Positions 16,715 to 26,206 of a stretch of DNA of 64,000 nt are shown here, in pieces. The translations under genes and the position numbers were made by a program. Under the pieces are notes generated by a model. That model worked only from the letters and a program-made list of their open reading frames with translations. It did not search any database and was not told where the DNA came from. Source of the stretch: DATKUK01 sp035530655 (lineage in GTDB: Bacteria > Planctomycetota > Phycisphaerae > UBA1845 > DATKUK01). Position 1 is the stretch's first letter; every line of letters begins with the position of its first letter. The DNA is taken from assembly GCA_035530655.1 (NCBI GenBank), contig DATKUK010000080.1:17671-81670 (forward strand), written 5' to 3'.

Positions 16715-18047
16715 CCATTGGATGCTATTCAGCACATTTGCTGAGCAACGGCACTTTGAATACCCGAGGACGGGTACATACAAAGGCGTCGTTATTAACG
16801 CCAACATGGCGGCGCACGCACCAGCGGGGCTTGCGGCATTCCTGTTGGGCAAGACCGCAGGCATGGAATACATTGTTGATCCGCTCACTCATGCTTTTCA
16901 GCACGACCCGGAAGTGATATGCGACGACACAGGCAAGCCGAGGTCCTCGATTAAGGGTCTGGCAGAGCACTACGGCGAACCTATTGATGCGCTCGTCGGA
17001 TCGCGCCCTGTCCTTCCGAGACATTTCATCAAAGACAACGTGCTCCGAAGCTTCACAGAACGGTGCGTTGAATTTCAGCTGAATCACCTCAGGCGTTTCA
17101 TGGCGGCGGACGACGCGGCGAAGTACCTAGAGGAGGACGAGGTCGATGTCCCACCTTACGCTGTGGTGGCGCCCTACTTCTTCCTCACAGAAACGACATA
17201 CGGGAATTGGCTTCCCATTTGCCGAGGCGCTGCCCAATACGCGCTTGAAAAGGTGCGGCGCCACAACAGGGAGGTCAGAGTGTTCGGCGCAGTTGTCGTC
17301 AGTCAAGGCATCTTGCTTGACAATGCGGCCCAGGATGAGATCGCAAGGGAGTTCAATGCAGTCGAGTTGGACGGATACCTGCTATGGATTGACAATCTGG
17401 ACGAACAGACCGCCAGCAGGGGTGAGTTGGCGGGTCTGCTGGCGCTGGTGCGCAGGCTCCGAATGGACGGACGGCGAGAAGTAGTAAACCTTCATGGCGG
17501 GTACTTTTCGATCCTCGCAGCTGGCGTCCTCGCCCAGAATGCTCTATCAGGGGTGACACACGCGCCCGAATTCGGGGAGTTTCGCCCGGTGATTCCGGTT
17601 GGGGGGGGAATTCCAATTGCGCGGTATTACATTCCAACTCTGCATGCGCGCGTGCGGTACCGAGACGCGCTTCGCGTGTTTCAGGCGAAAGGTTGGCTTG
17701 AGGATGCAGCAACCTTTTACTCGAACATCTGTGATTGCGATGCATGTAAGGACGTGCTCAGTGGTGACATAGCCAACTTTCGCCTTTTTGGCCAGAGCAA
17801 CGTAAGGAGCGTGCGTCGCGCGCATAACATTGTGCGTATCGATTTTCCAACAACGGAAGCGAAGCTGCGATGCCTTCGTCACTATCTGCAACGAAAGCAC
17901 ATAGAGTACGTCAGAGCTGCGACAGCATCGAAAGACGAGCTACAATCCGATTTGCGTGAGGGGAAGACGTCTTTGGAAGAGGTGGTCGGTCTCGAAGGCG
18001 TAGCCCATCTTGATCGATGGAGATTAGTTTTGGGTAGTGCGGATTGA
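16704..18047 (+). CDS. TIM-barrel-like protein with CxCxxC motif, possible distant tRNA-guanine-transglycosylase/DpdA-type enzyme
   Basis: 447 residues. Alternating strands and helices through most of the length (GMEYIVDP, VFGAVVVSQG, DGYLLWIDN, VVNLHGGYFSILAAG, RPVIPVGGGIPIARYYI) fit a barrel enzyme. At about residues 344-349 CDCDAC gives a zinc-type CxCxxC cluster after the barrel, a position where transglycosylases of the TGT family hold their zinc. I cannot identify the catalytic Asp pair with certainty, so the TGT link is a hypothesis. TGT-like DpdA enzymes insert 7-deazaguanines into DNA in restriction-modification systems, which would fit the nuclease next door. Last gene of the operon. 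Confidence 0.45.
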   Translation: MQIDHWMLFSTFAEQRHFEYPRTGTYKGVVINANMAAHAPAGLAAFLLGKTAGMEYIVDPLTHAFQHDPEVICDDTGKPRSSIKGLAEHYGEPIDALVGSRPVLPRHFIKDNVLRSFTERCVEFQLNHLRRFMAADDAAKYLEEDEVDVPPYAVVAPYFFLTETTYGNWLPICRGAAQYALEKVRRHNREVRVFGAVVVSQGILLDNAAQDEIAREFNAVELDGYLLWIDNLDEQTASRGELAGLLALVRRLRMDGRREVVNLHGGYFSILAAGVLAQNALSGVTHAPEFGEFRPVIPVGGGIPIARYYIPTLHARVRYRDALRVFQAKGWLEDAATFYSNICDCDACKDVLSGDIANFRLFGQSNVRSVRRAHNIVRIDFPTTEAKLRCLRHYLQRKHIEYVRAATASKDELQSDLREGKTSLEEVVGLEGVAHLDRWRLVLGSAD

Positions 18048-18712
18048 CCGACCACCTGACCGACCTCATTGCCTTAACGCGCGGGGCAAGTCTTGTCAGC
18101 GTCTCCGGTGCGCAGGCTGGCCGAAGGAAGGAGCACGCGCTCCCGTTACTTCGTTGGCCGGCAAGGAAAGGATGCTGACGGCTTCCGATGCCCCGGAACC
18201 GGTAGCATACAACGACGATCGAGTCCCCCGCCCGGTGCCCCATCCTTGCGGAGCAAGGTTGAGGGATGAATGCACAAGCAAGAAGAACATGCCCACGCGG
18301 AGATGCTGGGTGTATGATCGTTCACACGTCGTAAGTGGTGCGCGAAGCAGAGACAACCGTCTTTGCACAAGGGGCGTGGGCATGCCACCCGGGGCAGACG
18401 AATAAGACAAAGGATGGCGGGTGAAACCCGCCCTACGTGTCTGGTGCAACACAAGACACTGCTCAAGAGCCCGCCGCGGCGGGTCACACCCGCGCAGCAA
18501 GGGTGAGGGATGAAAGATCATCGTGTCCCCCGCCCTCGAAGAGGGCGGGCCACCCACCCGACGTGTCTTGAACTTGCAGGCAGGAGCCTCGATGAGGTAT
18601 ACGAGTATCATGACGACCGGTCGGTCTTGTCTGGCATGTCACCGGCCGTGCTGCACCCGTGGCGTAAGCAAGAGCCGTCCGGCTGCGGGCGACGTTCATT
18701 CGGGGCCAGCAA
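18048..18712. repeat. Gene-free stretch with hairpin-rich dispersed repeats
   Basis: No supported gene. Holds several short inverted repeats: GGCGGGTGAAACCCGCC near 18416, CCGCCGCGGCGG near 18471, and CCCGCCCTCGAAGAGGGCGG near 18529. The phrase GAGCAAGGNTGAGGGATGA occurs near 18250 and, as a GCAGCAAGGGTGAGGGATGA variant, near 18493; a related phrase is found at 23412. These look like repetitive extragenic elements of the host. Confidence 0.6.
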
Positions 18713-21493
18713 GTGGTGGTGCCCATGCTTTGGCGCAGGCGTTGGCTTCTACACGGCGTGATGGGCTTGGCCTTTGCGCAGACGGCTTGGGCGGCCGCGA
18801 CGAGCAGCAATGACAGGCAGGTGGTCATTTCGGTTCAGGGCCTGCCCCTTCCGGGCGAAACGAGCGTGGTGGCGACGGCCTACCGCACCGTGCTGAAAGC
18901 TTTTCTCGAGGAGTATCCGGCCTACAAGGTTGAGCCGTTCGTGATGCCGGACGTCGCCGGGCTGGGGATGGATACCGGTCCGCTCATGGCGATTGCCGCG
19001 GGCACACCACCACATGCCATCTACGTCAACTTCCGTCAGTCGTCGAGCTACATCGCGCAGGGGTTCGTCGAGCCGATGGAGAGCCTGCTGGCGCGGATCC
19101 TCAGCGACGACGAGCGCGTGCGCCGGACGGACGCCGCGGGTGGGTGGTTGGCCGACCCGACCGAGCGGGAGATCGCTCACGCGCTGGAACTCATCCGACA
19201 GCGCGTGGCCGGGCCGGTCTGGCCGGTGGTCTACCGCGTCGATGACACCAGGCCGGAATCGGGCAGACACGTGTGGGCCATTCCCATCAACACGTTTGTG
19301 ATGGCCCTGTTGTACCGCAAGGACCTGTTCTTTGAGGCAGGGCTGGACCCCGATCGTCCGCCGACCACCTGGGAAGAGTTTCGCCAGTACGCCAAAACAC
19401 TCACGCGAGGCCGCCAGTACGGGCTGATGCTATTTCGCGTGCCCATCAGTTGGAGCATCTACAGCTTTCTGGTCTCCAACGGCGCGCAGGTTCTGGAGCA
19501 GGCGACCGACGGGAGCTGGCGCGCCATTTACGACACGCGTGCCGCGGCTGAGGCAATTTACTACGTCTGGCAACTGGTGAGCGGCGATAAGTCGGTCAGC
19601 CTGAGCGCGGCCGAGCTGGAGTGGCAGCGGGGCGAGATCGCCATGCGCTTCAACTACCTGGACGACGAGCAACTCAGCGGCATCAACCCTCAACTGGTGG
19701 GCATCGCACCGGTGCCCCTGTCGCCGCTAGGCGCTCGCAACAGCGAGTTGAATTGCCGGATGCTGGGCGTCTTCAGCGACTCGACGCCGGAGCAGAAGCT
19801 GGCGGTGATGCGCTACATCTGGTTCACCACGGGTGAGCGAGCCCAGCAGATTCGCACGCGAGTTTTGGTGGAGAACGGGTTTGGGCGATTCGTGAATCCG
19901 GACTTGCTGCGGAAGTTCGGCTACGAACACGCGCTGCGGCAGGTGCCCGAGGGCTGGCGCGAGACCTTTGGGATCGCCTTGGCGAATGGCATCCCCGAGC
20001 CCTACGGCCGCAACACGCAGAACATCTATCGGTATATGGCCGAGCCGATCGACGCGGCGCTGGAGTTGCCGTTGGGCGACCTGCCGCGCGAGGATGCACT
20101 GGACGTGATCGAAAGTCTTCTGCGCGAATCGGCGCGCGAGGTCAACACGAAGGTTCTGGGTCACCTGACCGCACAGGAGATGCGGAAGCGTCGGATCATC
20201 GGTGGCGCGGTCCTCGCATTGGTGCTGTTAGGGTTCGCTGTGAGTCTGGGCCGGGTGTGGCGGTCTTTCAGCCGTGGCAGTGCCGCCGCCATCGAGAATC
20301 CAAGGTGGCGGAAGTTCATCTGGGGCTACATCTTGCTGGTTCCGGCGCTGGTGCTGTTGGTGCTGTGGCACTACGTGCCGCTGGTCGGGGGTTTGGGTAT
20401 CTCGCTGACCGATTATCAGCTCGTACGCGACAGCACGATCGTGTTCGTGGACAACTTCGCCAACGTACTGTTCGACGAAAAGGTATGGGCAGCTCTGGGG
20501 CGGACGTTTTACTTCGTGGCGCTGATGCTTGGTCTGGGCTTCTGGCCGCCCATCGCGCTGGCGATCCTGCTACAGGAGGTGCTCACGAGCACGGCGAAGT
20601 ATGTGTACCGCACGATTTTCTACCTGCCGGCGGTGGTCAGCGGCGTGCTCATGATGTTCTTGTGGAAGCAGCTTTACGCACCGACCTCCGACGGCGTGCT
20701 CAACCAGTTGCTGCTGAGCCTGAACTCGCTGGGCCCGCTGTCGGCGACGCTGCTGAAGTGGTTTCTGCTGGGTGTGTGGCTGTCGCTGATCGGCCTGCTG
20801 ATCTGGCTGCCCATCAAGCTGCGCGAGGTGAGCTGGCGGCTTCGGCTGAGCCTGTGGATGGTGGCGGCGGCGCTGGTGGGGGTAACGGTCTGGCCGCTGG
20901 CGGAGGCCTACCTGGGACCCTCGGCCCTGGAGGTGCAGGCGCGGGGGCTCGACCCGGCGAACGTCGGCGGTTTGGGCGCGCTGCTCGCGTCGCTGGCGCA
21001 TCTTGTCGGGCCCTTCGGGCTGGAGCCGTTGGGGTGGATTCAGTCGCCGCGCATGGCGATGTTGTGCGTGGTCATCCCGTTCGTCTGGGCGAGTATGGGG
21101 CCTGGGTGCATCCTTTACCTGGCCGCCCTTAAGACCGTGCCGGACGAGCTTTATGAGGCCGCCGACATCGACGGCGCCGGCATCTGGAACAAGTTGTTTT
21201 ACATCACGCTGCCGACGCTGAAGTATCTGATCGCGATCCAGTTCATCTTCGCCGTCATCATGGCCTTTCGGGGTGGTACCGACATGATCCTGGCGCTGAC
21301 GGGCGGCGGCCCGAGCAACGCGACGCAGATTCTGGCGTTGGAGATTTTCTTTCGCACCTTTTTGGAGTTGAAGTTCGGAATCGGTGCAGCCATGGCCTGG
21401 CTGCTGGGCGGGCTGCTGATCGGCTTGACGGCTCAGCAACTCAAGATGCTTTCGCGAGCCGAGTTCAGAACGGCCGCCCGCACCGACGGCTGA
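18713..21493 (+). CDS. ABC sugar transporter: solute-binding protein fused to MalF-like permease
   Basis: 926 residues. An N-terminal signal or anchor helix precedes a family-1-type solute-binding domain (about residues 30-480: VEPFVMPDVAG, PPTTWEEFRQYAKTLT, FSDSTPEQKLAVMRYIWF). A membrane helix near 492-512 tethers it, and from about 532 a MalF-type permease follows, with the EAA loop DELYEAADIDGAGIWNKLFY near residue 815. Binding proteins and permeases are normally separate, so one chain bears both. The partner permease is 16 bases downstream. No ATPase gene is in the window, so a shared MsmK-type ATPase is likely. Confidence 0.85.
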   Translation: MVVPMLWRRRWLLHGVMGLAFAQTAWAAATSSNDRQVVISVQGLPLPGETSVVATAYRTVLKAFLEEYPAYKVEPFVMPDVAGLGMDTGPLMAIAAGTPPHAIYVNFRQSSSYIAQGFVEPMESLLARILSDDERVRRTDAAGGWLADPTEREIAHALELIRQRVAGPVWPVVYRVDDTRPESGRHVWAIPINTFVMALLYRKDLFFEAGLDPDRPPTTWEEFRQYAKTLTRGRQYGLMLFRVPISWSIYSFLVSNGAQVLEQATDGSWRAIYDTRAAAEAIYYVWQLVSGDKSVSLSAAELEWQRGEIAMRFNYLDDEQLSGINPQLVGIAPVPLSPLGARNSELNCRMLGVFSDSTPEQKLAVMRYIWFTTGERAQQIRTRVLVENGFGRFVNPDLLRKFGYEHALRQVPEGWRETFGIALANGIPEPYGRNTQNIYRYMAEPIDAALELPLGDLPREDALDVIESLLRESAREVNTKVLGHLTAQEMRKRRIIGGAVLALVLLGFAVSLGRVWRSFSRGSAAAIENPRWRKFIWGYILLVPALVLLVLWHYVPLVGGLGISLTDYQLVRDSTIVFVDNFANVLFDEKVWAALGRTFYFVALMLGLGFWPPIALAILLQEVLTSTAKYVYRTIFYLPAVVSGVLMMFLWKQLYAPTSDGVLNQLLLSLNSLGPLSATLLKWFLLGVWLSLIGLLIWLPIKLREVSWRLRLSLWMVAAALVGVTVWPLAEAYLGPSALEVQARGLDPANVGGLGALLASLAHLVGPFGLEPLGWIQSPRMAMLCVVIPFVWASMGPGCILYLAALKTVPDELYEAADIDGAGIWNKLFYITLPTLKYLIAIQFIFAVIMAFRGGTDMILALTGGGPSNATQILALEIFFRTFLELKFGIGAAMAWLLGGLLIGLTAQQLKMLSRAEFRTAARTDG

Positions 21494-21509
21494 GCGGAGA
21501 CGCTGCCCC

Positions 21510-23384
21510 ATGCCCATCATCTCCCGCATCGAGACTCAGAGCCGTCGAGGCAGGTGTATTCACGCGGCCATTTTCCTCGTGCTGACGGTCGGCGGTCTGA
21601 CCATGGTATATCCGTTCGTGGTCATGATCGGCGGCTCGCTGCGCAGCGAGATGGACGAGACCGAGATGACGGCGGTTCCGCGCTACCTGGTGGATCAGGA
21701 CGTGCTCTATCGGCGCTTCCTGGAGGCCAAGTACAACCAGGACGTATCGGCGCTGAACGTCGCGCACGTGCAGCGGAACTTCAGCTTTCGGTCGGTCCGT
21801 GCACCTCTCCCGCTGGTGGATCGGCGGGTGGAGGACTTCCGGCAGTTCCTGGAGGCGACGCCGCTGCCGGACCACTGGCAGGTCCTGGGCGCCGCCTATG
21901 GGGTCAAGCGCATCGCGCCGCGGTACATGCGTCAGCTTCAGGATCGGCTGAAGGAGCGCTTCCGGGGCGACATCGTTGCACTCACCCGGCAGACGGGCCT
22001 GACCTTGTCGAGTTGGAGCGAGGTGGTCCTGCCGCCGCCGGCGTGGCTCAAGCAGGGCTACGACTACCAGGACAACATCCTCTACGAGACCTATCTGGCG
22101 CTCCTGGCCCAGGCGCCGCCGGTGGAGCGGCAGCTCGTCAGTGTCAGCGGCTACTTCGTCGAGACGGTCATCGTGCCGCGCTACGGGCAGTCGTCGATCG
22201 AGCTGTACAACAAAGCACACCGCCGGACGATCGAATCACTGGACCACTTCGTTCTGCCCTGTACGGTGCCGGGGCTCGACCAGCCGCAGCTTCGCGCGGA
22301 ATGGATCACGTTCGTCCAAGAGGAGTTGAACGCCTCCTTCGTGCTGCTGCCGTCGGAGCTGGCACCGAGTTACCGCGAGTGGCTGCGGCGGCGCTACCAG
22401 GCGATCGGCCAGCTCAATCGCACGTGGGGAACCACGCATGCAAACTTCCGGCTCATCCCACTGCCGGCCGGCGAGTGGCTTCGCGGCGCCCGCCGCATGG
22501 ACTACCGGCAGTTCCTATTGGAGCAGCCGGTCGAGCGCTATCGGCTCGCCGGTCCGGAGTACGCCTGGCGGCAGTGGCTGACAGGCCGCTACGGTTCGGT
22601 TGAGCGTCTCAATGACGCCTATCAGAGCCGCCACGCCGACTTCCGGCACGTCCCGATGCCGGTGGCCGAGTACGAGTATCGCTACACGGTGGATAACTCC
22701 GCGTCGCTGCGGAGACAGTTCGCCGCGCGCAACTTCATCACCGTCCTGCGGGAGTTGTTCGTTCAGGGCCGGGCCTTCGTAAACACGGCCATCTTCTGCG
22801 CGTTGGCGATCGCAGCGTCGCTGCTGATCAACCCCCTTGCCGCGTACGCACTGTCGCGGTTCCAGCTACCCGGCACGTACAAGATCCTGCTGTTGCTGAT
22901 GGCGACGATGGCCTTCCCACCGATGGTGGCCATGATCCCCCAGTTCATCCTGCTGCGGGAACTCCACCTCCTCAACACGTTTGTTGCCCTGCTGCTGCCG
23001 GTGGCTGTTAACGGCTACCTGATCTTCCTGCTGAAGGGATTCTTCGACTCGCTGCCCCGCGAACTGTATGAGGCCGCCCGCGTCGATGGCGCTTCGGAGG
23101 TGCGGATGTTCTTCCAGATCACGATGTCGTTGAGCAAGCCGATCCTGGCCGTGGTGGCGCTGCAAGCCTTCAACATCGCCTATATGATGTTTCTGTACGC
23201 CCTCGTGGTGTGCCCGCGCCCGGATATGTGGCTGCTGAGCGTGTGGCTGTATCAGTTCCAGCGGGATGCGTGCAGTTCGGTGGTCTTCGCGTCGGTACTG
23301 GTGGCGAGCGTCCCCAGCCTACTGGTCTTCGTGTTCGCCCAGAACATCATCATGCGGGGCATCGTGGTGCCGTCGGAGAAGTAA
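21510..23384 (+). CDS. MalG-like ABC permease with large extracytoplasmic insertion
   Basis: 624 residues against about 280 for a usual MalG. The first membrane helix (about 16-38) is followed by roughly 365 residues outside the membrane, then five helices from about residue 420, with the EAA loop RELYEAARVDGASEVRMF near 517. Within the insertion two units repeat the pattern W-x3-RY-x5-LN-x(10)-F-x-x-(I/V)-P-(L/M)-P (around residues 290-320 and 353-385), similar to a motif seen in GH42-type proteins. The insertion may bind sugar or contact the fused binding domain of the partner. Confidence 0.82.
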   Translation: MPIISRIETQSRRGRCIHAAIFLVLTVGGLTMVYPFVVMIGGSLRSEMDETEMTAVPRYLVDQDVLYRRFLEAKYNQDVSALNVAHVQRNFSFRSVRAPLPLVDRRVEDFRQFLEATPLPDHWQVLGAAYGVKRIAPRYMRQLQDRLKERFRGDIVALTRQTGLTLSSWSEVVLPPPAWLKQGYDYQDNILYETYLALLAQAPPVERQLVSVSGYFVETVIVPRYGQSSIELYNKAHRRTIESLDHFVLPCTVPGLDQPQLRAEWITFVQEELNASFVLLPSELAPSYREWLRRRYQAIGQLNRTWGTTHANFRLIPLPAGEWLRGARRMDYRQFLLEQPVERYRLAGPEYAWRQWLTGRYGSVERLNDAYQSRHADFRHVPMPVAEYEYRYTVDNSASLRRQFAARNFITVLRELFVQGRAFVNTAIFCALAIAASLLINPLAAYALSRFQLPGTYKILLLLMATMAFPPMVAMIPQFILLRELHLLNTFVALLLPVAVNGYLIFLLKGFFDSLPRELYEAARVDGASEVRMFFQITMSLSKPILAVVALQAFNIAYMMFLYALVVCPRPDMWLLSVWLYQFQRDACSSVVFASVLVASVPSLLVFVFAQNIIMRGIVVPSEK

Positions 23385-23394
23385 CGACGCCTGC

Positions 23395-23510
23395 GCGGCG
23401 GAGTGGCGACGTTGCGGAGCAAGGGTGGGCATGAGTGATCATCGAGTCGGCCGCCCTCCAACGCAAAGGGTGGCTACCCATCCCTCACCGAGTATCATCA
23501 TGCCGCAGGT
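23395..23510. repeat. Dispersed intergenic repeat copy
   Basis: The phrase GTTGCGGAGCAAGGGTGGGCATGAGTGATCATCGAG region and a following GGGTGGCTACCC hairpin closely resemble the repeat pieces at 18247-18290 and 18490-18560. It lies between the permease and the cardiolipin synthase gene. Confidence 0.55.
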
Positions 23511-23528
23511 TCTGTTGGTGGAACGGTG

Positions 23529-24974
23529 ATGTTCTCTGTTGTCGAGTGGCTGATCCTTGGCGCGGTCGTGGTGGCTTGGCTTGTGGTGACCGCTTTGGCG
23601 GTGGGTCATGCCATCATGTACAGGCGCGATCCGCGCAGCACGGTCATCTGGATGTCGGTGAGTCTGGCGTTGCCGATCGTGGGGCCGTGGCTGTACTGGG
23701 TGTTGGGCATCAACCGGATCGAGCGCAGGGCCATCCGTCGTCTTGGGAAGCGCGAGAAGCCTTTCGAGACGTTCGATCACAGTCATGTCGACGCCGAGAG
23801 CAATCACCATCGCGAGGCCGTGGGCCACCTGATGAGCCTGCGGAAGATCGCCGATCGCGTTACGCGAATGCCGCTGTTGTCCGGCAACGCGATCGCGCCT
23901 CTGCAGAACGGCGAGCAGGCCTATCCGCGGATGCTGGAGGCGATCGCTCGTGCCGAACGGTCGATCACGCTGGTCAGCTACATCTTCGATTGGGACGACG
24001 TCGGGCGCGAGTTTGTGGCCGCCCTGGATGCGGCGGCCGAGCGCGGGGTCCGCGTGCACGTTCTGGTGGACGGGGTCGGCGTGCTGGGGTCGTTCTCGCG
24101 CATGGGTCGGCTGTTGCTTGAATCGGGGGCGGAGGTGGCGACGTTTTTCCCGGTTCGGTTTCCCTTGGGTCGCATCCGCCTCAACCTTCGCAACCACCGG
24201 AAGATTCTGGTGGTTGACGGAAAGGTTGGCTTTACCGGTGGTATGAACATCTCGTCGCGATACCTGACCAGCGGCGGCAGCGCGAACCGCGTGGAGGATC
24301 TGCATTTCGAGCTGGCCGGGCCGGTGGTGGCAGAGATGCAGCACGCGTTTGTCGAAGACTGGGCGCTGGCCACGGGCGAGGTGCTGCACGGAGAGGCTTA
24401 CTTCCCTCGGCTGACGCCGATCGGACCGGCGCTGTGTCGCGGGATTTCAAGCGGTCCGGACGAGGACTTCGAGAAGATTCATTGGATCCTGCAGGCCGCT
24501 CTGACCTCCGCTGATTTCGACCTGCAGATCGTCACGCCCTATTTCGTTCCCACAGCCGCGCTGGTGACGGGATTGGCGATGGCTGCTTTGCGGGGTGTGA
24601 GGATCCGGTTGGTTCTGCCGTCGGTGGTGGATTACCGCTTCATGCGTTGGGCGGCCGACGCCTATCTCTGGCAACTGTTGGAGCATGGCATCGAGGTTTA
24701 CCGTCGTCCGCCTCCGTTCGTGCACACCAAGCTGCTCATCGCTGATCGGCGGTGGCTGCTGTTCGGCTCGGCCAATCTGGATCCGCGAAGCTTCCGGCTG
24801 AACTTCGAGTTCAATGTCGAGGCGTACGATGCGACGTTGGCAGACAGGCTCTCGGCGTGGCTGGATGAGCGCATCGCCGAGTCGCAGCGCGTCACGCTCG
24901 AGCAGATGGACGCTCGTCCGACGTGGCGGCGCCTGCGAGATGGAGTGGCGAAGGTCTTTTCGCCGTATCTGTGA
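23529..24974 (+). CDS. cls: Cardiolipin synthase (phospholipase D family)
   Basis: 481 residues. Two N-terminal membrane helices, then two HKD domains: NHRKILVVDGKVGFTGGMN (first HxKxxxxD) and VHTKLLIADRRWLLFGSANLD (second), near residues 220 and 400. It condenses two phosphatidylglycerols, or a close variant, to cardiolipin at the inner membrane. ATG 23529 follows an in-frame GTG at 23526. Confidence 0.93.
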   Translation: MFSVVEWLILGAVVVAWLVVTALAVGHAIMYRRDPRSTVIWMSVSLALPIVGPWLYWVLGINRIERRAIRRLGKREKPFETFDHSHVDAESNHHREAVGHLMSLRKIADRVTRMPLLSGNAIAPLQNGEQAYPRMLEAIARAERSITLVSYIFDWDDVGREFVAALDAAAERGVRVHVLVDGVGVLGSFSRMGRLLLESGAEVATFFPVRFPLGRIRLNLRNHRKILVVDGKVGFTGGMNISSRYLTSGGSANRVEDLHFELAGPVVAEMQHAFVEDWALATGEVLHGEAYFPRLTPIGPALCRGISSGPDEDFEKIHWILQAALTSADFDLQIVTPYFVPTAALVTGLAMAALRGVRIRLVLPSVVDYRFMRWAADAYLWQLLEHGIEVYRRPPPFVHTKLLIADRRWLLFGSANLDPRSFRLNFEFNVEAYDATLADRLSAWLDERIAESQRVTLEQMDARPTWRRLRDGVAKVFSPYL

Positions 24975-25040
24975 GATGTGAAAGGTGGGTCACGTCCCGC
25001 CTCGCGTTTTTTCCGATTTGAAAGGTGGGTCATGCCCTAT
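24975..25040. repeat. Short direct repeat between convergent genes
   Basis: The word GAAAGGTGGGTCA appears at about 24980 and again at about 25020, followed by C/T-rich sequence. It is probably part of the same intergenic repeat family, and may hold the transcription ends of the two convergent genes. Confidence 0.4.
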
Positions 25041-26066
25041 TCATGAAAGGCTGCCGGATGTCAAGAGCCGCCGCTGGGGCTGGCCGGTGGCGGCGGCTTC
25101 GTCGGCGGCGATGCATGCAGCCAGTGAGTCGAACGCGTCGCGGCCGGTGATCTCCACCGGTGCGCCGTTGGCAATCGATCGCAGGAACGACGCAACGCAG
25201 CCTCGCGTGCCGGTCACGATGGGCGACTCGTCGTCGGGCAACACCTGCCAGTCGTCCCGCCCGTCGATCGCGACCCGGTCGCCGACAACCATTCCCTTCG
25301 TGCCCACCAAACGGAAATGATCGTCAATCGCGCCGGCCTTGGGCCAACGGGCTTCGTACGTGACCGTGACCTGCCCGATCGGGCCGCCTTCGAATCGATA
25401 GACAGCAGCGGTCGTCTTGGCCTTGGGGAACGCTAGGGTGCCCATATCGTTGCTGGCTGCCCACACAGCCGCGATGGGCCTGCCGATCAGGTAGCGCAGC
25501 AGGTCCACCTCGTGAATGCCCGACCCGACCAGCGCCGTCCGACCCGCCTCGGCCGAGGCGTACCATGGCGCCCGTCGGAACTGCCCGCGCTTGTCCTGAA
25601 TCGCGTCGATCCGAAGGTGGATGATCTGGCCCAGATCGCCCGAATCGATCAGACTGCGAATCGCCCGGTACCGCGATCGATACCGGCGCTCATGCGCCAC
25701 CATCAGAAGGCGAGATGCCTGCTCGGCTGCGTCCACAATCGCCCGGCCATCGGTCAGGTTCGTCGCCAGCGGCTTGGTCAGCAGCACGTGGCAGCCGGCC
25801 GCAAGACACTGCGCGGCGTGCTTGCGATGCAGATGGTCGGGCGTGACGACACTCACCGCGTCCAGGCGCTCGGCCGCAAGCATCGCGTCCACGTCGGCGT
25901 AGCCCTCAGCCACCGACGGACACGCTGCACGGACGGCGCTGACGCGCTCGGCATCCGGGTCGCACACGACCAACCGCCCGACCACACCGTGCTGCGCGTA
26001 CGCCTCAACGTGGTGCCGCCCAAGGCCCAGCCCGATCACGCCGACGTTCAGCTTCTCTGCGCTCAC
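25041..26066 (-). CDS. Gfo/Idh/MocA family NAD(P)-dependent oxidoreductase
   Basis: 341 residues from GTG 26066 (AGGTGG seven bases upstream). N-terminal Rossmann domain with VGVIGLGLGRHHVEAYAQHG, then the TKPLATN motif (the usual EKP replaced by TKP) and a C-terminal alpha/beta domain with SGIHEVDLLRYL. Oxidises or reduces a sugar or cyclitol. Neighbouring FAD and flavin genes in the same direction suggest a shared catabolic role. Confidence 0.88.
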   Translation of the reverse strand: MSAEKLNVGVIGLGLGRHHVEAYAQHGVVGRLVVCDPDAERVSAVRAACPSVAEGYADVDAMLAAERLDAVSVVTPDHLHRKHAAQCLAAGCHVLLTKPLATNLTDGRAIVDAAEQASRLLMVAHERRYRSRYRAIRSLIDSGDLGQIIHLRIDAIQDKRGQFRRAPWYASAEAGRTALVGSGIHEVDLLRYLIGRPIAAVWAASNDMGTLAFPKAKTTAAVYRFEGGPIGQVTVTYEARWPKAGAIDDHFRLVGTKGMVVGDRVAIDGRDDWQVLPDDESPIVTGTRGCVASFLRSIANGAPVEITGRDAFDSLAACIAADEAAATGQPQRRLLTSGSLS

Positions 26067-26206
26067 TCGACATCCACCTGCGTTAACAACTCCCACATCT
26101 GACGGCCAAGCCCCAGGCCCAAGCTACTGCTCGTCGGTCACGTCGCCCTGAAGCGCAATGGGCTGGAGCTTACCCGTCGGACGGGCGACAACGTCTCGAG
26201 CCGCCG

